Below, in pieces: positions 61,425 to 64,000 of a stretch of 64,000 bases of DNA. The DNA lies in NCBI GenBank assembly GCA_024697645.1, contig JAILFH010000006.1:1-64000 (forward strand), in the 5' to 3' direction. Both the position numbers and the translations under genes were made by a program. The notes under the pieces were generated by a model that was not told the origin of the DNA, ran no database searches, and worked only from the letters and a program-made list of their open reading frames with translations. Positions within the stretch are counted from its first letter, which is position 1; every line of letters starts with the position of its first letter. The stretch is from Prevotella sp. (GTDB taxonomy: Bacteria; Bacteroidota; Bacteroidia; Bacteroidales; Bacteroidaceae).

Positions 61425-62291
61425 TTACTTTGCTTGCTTCGGTGCATTCATCACAGAATCCTTTCCAACTGTAGTTTCAGCGTTATCAACGTGAACGCTT
61501 TCGGGAGAAAGGAATTCTTCTATTTTTGTTCTAGGATGCTTCTTCATGTATTCATCTGCCTTCTCTACCAATCTTGTTCTGAAGAACTGCTGTCCCAGAG
61601 CCTTATTTGCGACCCACATCACGCGTCCCATATGTATGTCTCGTTCTTCTTGGCTACTGTTTTCAAGATTAGTCATTTGATAATGGCTAAGTAGATAGAA
61701 AACCAAACAATCAGGAACGATGTTTTTTCGATTCATTGTCTTTCGTTGAACTTCCTCGAAGAAACTTGCGTAGATAGGGAAGTCTGCTCCAAGATACTTG
61801 TCAAGTGAAACCCCGATCATGTTTTCGCCAATGACGATGCTTTGTCCTAAAGCACCAATCTGAGAATAGACAATCGGCATAGGGAGAGAGGGGAGGAGTT
61901 CTTGCAAGCGGTCAAAACTCTTCTTCAACTGCTTGTCGACATCGCTCATATCGGCATACTGATATTCTGCTTCGCTAATCAGTATTTGAAGCAATGAATC
62001 CTGGAAGAAATTCAGGAATTTATTGTTGATACCAGGGTCATTCACTTCACCAAGTTGAAGCATATCCTCGATAAGCGTACGGGTTTCCATAGGATACTCG
62101 GTGTTCATCTCCTGAAGCGCAGCAAAATCGCCTGTTGTAAGGTAACGACTTTCTAAACGATCGTATCGTTGCACTTTCATCTGCAACGATGGGTCGTTTT
62201 CCTCATTCGGCTTGAGTTTAAATTCACAAGCAACGCAGGCAAAAGCCAGCAAAAGAGTGAGGCTATAGAAGAAAATGGCTACCTTTTTCAC
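61425..62291 (-). CDS. GldB-like lipoprotein
   Basis: A 288-residue lipoprotein (lipobox ACVAC, about residue 22) resembling GldB, a gliding-motility lipoprotein that is widespread even in non-gliding Bacteroidetes. Supporting segments are ENMIGVSLDKYLGADFPIYA and NIVPDCLVFYLLSHYQM. The tail (about 250-288) is variable and polar. The start codon is GTG at 62291; the next in-frame ATG is inside the mature protein. It has its own promoter, divergent from the DUF4861 gene. Function in this organism unknown. Confidence 0.82.
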   Translation of the reverse strand: MKKVAIFFYSLTLLLAFACVACEFKLKPNEENDPSLQMKVQRYDRLESRYLTTGDFAALQEMNTEYPMETRTLIEDMLQLGEVNDPGINNKFLNFFQDSLLQILISEAEYQYADMSDVDKQLKKSFDRLQELLPSLPMPIVYSQIGALGQSIVIGENMIGVSLDKYLGADFPIYASFFEEVQRKTMNRKNIVPDCLVFYLLSHYQMTNLENSSQEERDIHMGRVMWVANKALGQQFFRTRLVEKADEYMKKHPRTKIEEFLSPESVHVDNAETTVGKDSVMNAPKQAK

Positions 62292-62311
62292 CTTTTTAAA
62301 CTTAACAGTTG

Positions 62312-62319
62312 CAAAATTA
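62312..62319 (-). promoter_or_regulatory. promoter -7 box (TAATTTTG) for the GldB-like gene
   Basis: Minus-strand TAATTTTG about 20 bp before the GTG start. Confidence 0.7.
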
Positions 62320-62413
62320 CTAAATTTTATTTAATTCTCCAAATATTTCGCTAAAAAAGTTAAAAATATAGCCTAAAAAGGGCAAATTAACTTTATTTTT
62401 TTGAAAAAAGACG

Positions 62414-62421
62414 TAAGTTTG
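62414..62421 (+). promoter_or_regulatory. promoter -7 box (TAAGTTTG) for the DUF4861 gene
   Basis: TAAGTTTG 37 bp before the ATG at 62459. Confidence 0.65.
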
Positions 62422-62458
62422 TAGATGTAAAAACTGATTAAAAATACCATCAACCAAT

Positions 62459-63706
62459 ATGAAACGACTATTTTTTGCCTTTCTGCTGATGTCTGCAGCA
62501 AGTTTTAGTGAAGCAAAAACCCTACGGGTAGAAGTGAAGAACCCAACCAAGCAGGAACGCACTTGTGTTCCAGTCGTAATCGACTTGTCTTCCTATGGAC
62601 TTGTACGTTCTGCTTCTGTAACGGGTGAAGGTTCTGTAGTGAGCCAACTGGATGATCTGGATCAGGATGGAATTTACGAGGAACTCTGCTTCTTGACGAG
62701 CCTTTCGGCTAAAGAAACAAAGACATTCACTGTAGAACTGAAGGAAGAAGAGGCAACCGAGAATGCGCAAGAAAGTCGTGTCTATGTAGAGATGTTGCTG
62801 TCGAACAAGAAGGTGAAGGAACAGAACAAGCATGATCTCTATATCTCGAGTCTTACAGTAGACAGAGGTGTGAATCCATATAATCAACTGCATCATCATG
62901 GTGCTGCTTTCGAAAACAATCTCGTTGGCTATCGAATTTATTTCGATCATAGGCAGACTGTTGACATTTATGGCAAATATCTTCGTGGTTTGGAATTGCG
63001 CGATACGCAGTTCTATCCTGACGAAACGCAGAAGAAAAATGGTTATGGTGACGATATTCTCTGGGTTGGTAGTACGTTCGGACTTGGAACACTGCGCGGA
63101 TATGATGGAACACAGCCAACGATGATTAACGATGTGATGCATCGCACACAGCGAATTTTGTCTCGTGGTCCTTTACGTACAGTTGTTGAGGTTGTTGACG
63201 AAGGATGGCTTCCCGATGGAGGTAAGGAGCGTATTACGATGATTACTCGGTACACGCTTTATGCTGATCGTCGCGACTGTCAGGTTGAAGTGAATATCAA
63301 GCCTTATGCTAAATTGGAAAGACCTGATTCCCGAACGATTGGATTCTCAACAGGAATTATCAACGTGAAGAACTCTGTGGAGTTTTCTGATAAACACGGA
63401 CTTCGTGGTTGCTGGGGAACTGATTGGCCTGTTTCGGAAAAAGATTCGTTAGGCCACAAACGCGAAACTGTAGGACTTGGTATTAGTTTGCCTCAACAGA
63501 CTATTGTTAAGGAATGGGAGGCTGACAAAGACAATTATGGCTACGAAGTGCGTATTCCGAATAATCATCTCCAATATTATATCACATTCGGTTCTGATAA
63601 TGAAGGTTTCGGTTATCATTCAGCCGATGCTTGGTTCGAATATCTTCGTCAGTGGAAAAAAGATATAACAAATCCCGCCGTTATTCGAACAACTTTGGTT
63701 GAATAA
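62459..63706 (+). CDS. DUF4861 domain-containing secreted protein
   Basis: A 415-residue exported protein with a signal peptide (to about residue 19, SFSEA-K). The rest matches DUF4861, a beta-sandwich family often found in polysaccharide-use loci and related in fold to carbohydrate-active enzymes. Conserved-looking segments are DQDGIYEELCFLTSL, LYISSLTVDRGVNPYNQLHH, HHGAAFENNLVGYRIYFDHR and the terminal SADAWFEYLRQWKKDITNPA. No sugar-degrading genes are adjacent here, so its substrate is open. Monocistronic. Confidence 0.88.
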   Translation: MKRLFFAFLLMSAASFSEAKTLRVEVKNPTKQERTCVPVVIDLSSYGLVRSASVTGEGSVVSQLDDLDQDGIYEELCFLTSLSAKETKTFTVELKEEEATENAQESRVYVEMLLSNKKVKEQNKHDLYISSLTVDRGVNPYNQLHHHGAAFENNLVGYRIYFDHRQTVDIYGKYLRGLELRDTQFYPDETQKKNGYGDDILWVGSTFGLGTLRGYDGTQPTMINDVMHRTQRILSRGPLRTVVEVVDEGWLPDGGKERITMITRYTLYADRRDCQVEVNIKPYAKLERPDSRTIGFSTGIINVKNSVEFSDKHGLRGCWGTDWPVSEKDSLGHKRETVGLGISLPQQTIVKEWEADKDNYGYEVRIPNNHLQYYITFGSDNEGFGYHSADAWFEYLRQWKKDITNPAVIRTTLVE

Positions 63707-63714
63707 CGACGGGA
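63673..63714. terminator. terminator hairpin shared by the DUF4861 gene and the right-edge gene
   Basis: A 14-bp stem (TCCCGCCGTTATTC / GAATAACGACGGGA) has a single mismatch and a 14-nt loop. The DUF4861 stop codon (63704-63706) is inside the right arm. Both genes converge on it. Confidence 0.75.
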
Positions 63715-63759
63715 AATATAATTTCTGTATTTACCTTAGATTTGGAGAGTAGATGAAGA

Positions 63760-64000
63760 TTAGAGTTTATGAATAACTTTCTGGAACTGCTCTCCAAGTC
63801 CGATTGTATAGCCTTCTGAAGCGAATACAACGCGGTTAAAGGTGTCTGCAATAATGAATACGGGCAACTGTCCGCCTGTACTCATCTTCATTTGTGTTGC
63901 AATTTGGCGACGGATGCTTCCATCAACATCAATGCCATAGACCACATTCTTAGGCAGCGCACCGAAGTTTTCTGTTGCATATTTCTTAGCATCGGCCTCA
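63760..64000 (-). CDS. 3' end of a gene cut by the window edge
   Basis: The last 79 codons of a minus-strand gene that continues past base 64000. The readable part starts with EADAKKYATENFGALPKNVV and includes STGGQLPVFIIADTFNRVVF and the end GEQFQKVIHKL. The segment PVFIIADTFNRVVFASEGY resembles the thioredoxin-like C-terminus of some large secreted Bacteroidales proteins that also have transglutaminase-like domains. That family call is tentative because the rest is missing. Confidence 0.7.
   Translation of the reverse strand, partial: EADAKKYATENFGALPKNVVYGIDVDGSIRRQIATQMKMSTGGQLPVFIIADTFNRVVFASEGYTIGLGEQFQKVIHKL

Overview
The window looks like chromosomal DNA from a member of the Bacteroidales, most likely Prevotellaceae (Prevotella, Segatella or Xylanibacter type). 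This is inferred from gene content: split gcvPA/gcvPB, a TamL-type lipoprotein next to TamB, DUF5103, DUF3078, DUF4738, DUF4861 and GldB-like proteins, and HU-CCDC81/SPOR and GYF_2 proteins. It also fits the many promoters of the Bacteroidetes type (TAnnTTTG about 20 bp after a TTG box). No rRNA, phage, insertion sequence or CRISPR array was found. Most genes are housekeeping or envelope genes.

Layout. 0.6-6.3 kb (minus): yidC, a DUF1846 protein and a secreted S9 peptidase. 6.6-9.5 kb (plus): DUF3078 outer-membrane protein and ComEC. 9.5-10.3 kb: ABC ATPase. 10.5-17.4 kb (minus): one operon, lplA-gcvT-gcvH-gcvPA-gcvPB-lpd, which encodes the whole glycine cleavage system, its E3 and the ligase that lipoylates GcvH. 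17.9-20.8 kb: DUF5103 protein, GYF_2 protein, HD hydrolase. 20.8-22.4 kb: a 1.6-kb gene-free stretch. 22.4-24.2 kb: rubredoxin-like protein followed by a ferredoxin-rubrerythrin reading frame (peroxide and oxygen defence). 24.4-25.7 kb: pgk. 26-30.6 kb (minus): M28 peptidase, membrane protein, calycin-like lipoprotein and a TonB receptor with haem-receptor motifs. 30.7-32.8 kb: beta-helix protein and YiiX-like hydrolase. 33-36.6 kb: RidA, malic enzyme, KdsB. 36.8-41.6 kb: DUF5687 permease, LolA, FtsK. 41.7-45.2 kb (plus): 3'-5' exonuclease, RlmI-like methyltransferase, TilS. 45.3-48.8 kb (minus): SPOR protein, FHA protein, FolC, RlmH. 49-50.4 kb: RfbC, DUF4738 lipoprotein. 51.1 kb: initiator tRNA. 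51.3-61 kb (plus): TetR, FabG, small lipoprotein, RluA-type synthase, TamB, TamL. 61.4-64 kb: GldB-like lipoprotein, DUF4861 protein, and the 3' end of a gene running off the right edge.

The least explained signal is in the intergenic DNA. Three separated loci (275-428, 21835-22208, 61083-61280) carry arrays of one diverged repeat family with a strict 22-bp period. The dyad AAAGG-NNN-CCTTT in each unit is kept through paired changes. Two further arrays at 50693-50780 and 50898-51029 have the same 22-bp period but different sequences. The largest array lies just downstream of a good promoter that has no gene. A second dispersed element, about 95 bp with four consecutive hairpins, occurs twice (17784-17879 and 25772-25863). 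These are the best candidates for something undescribed. No function can be assigned from sequence alone.
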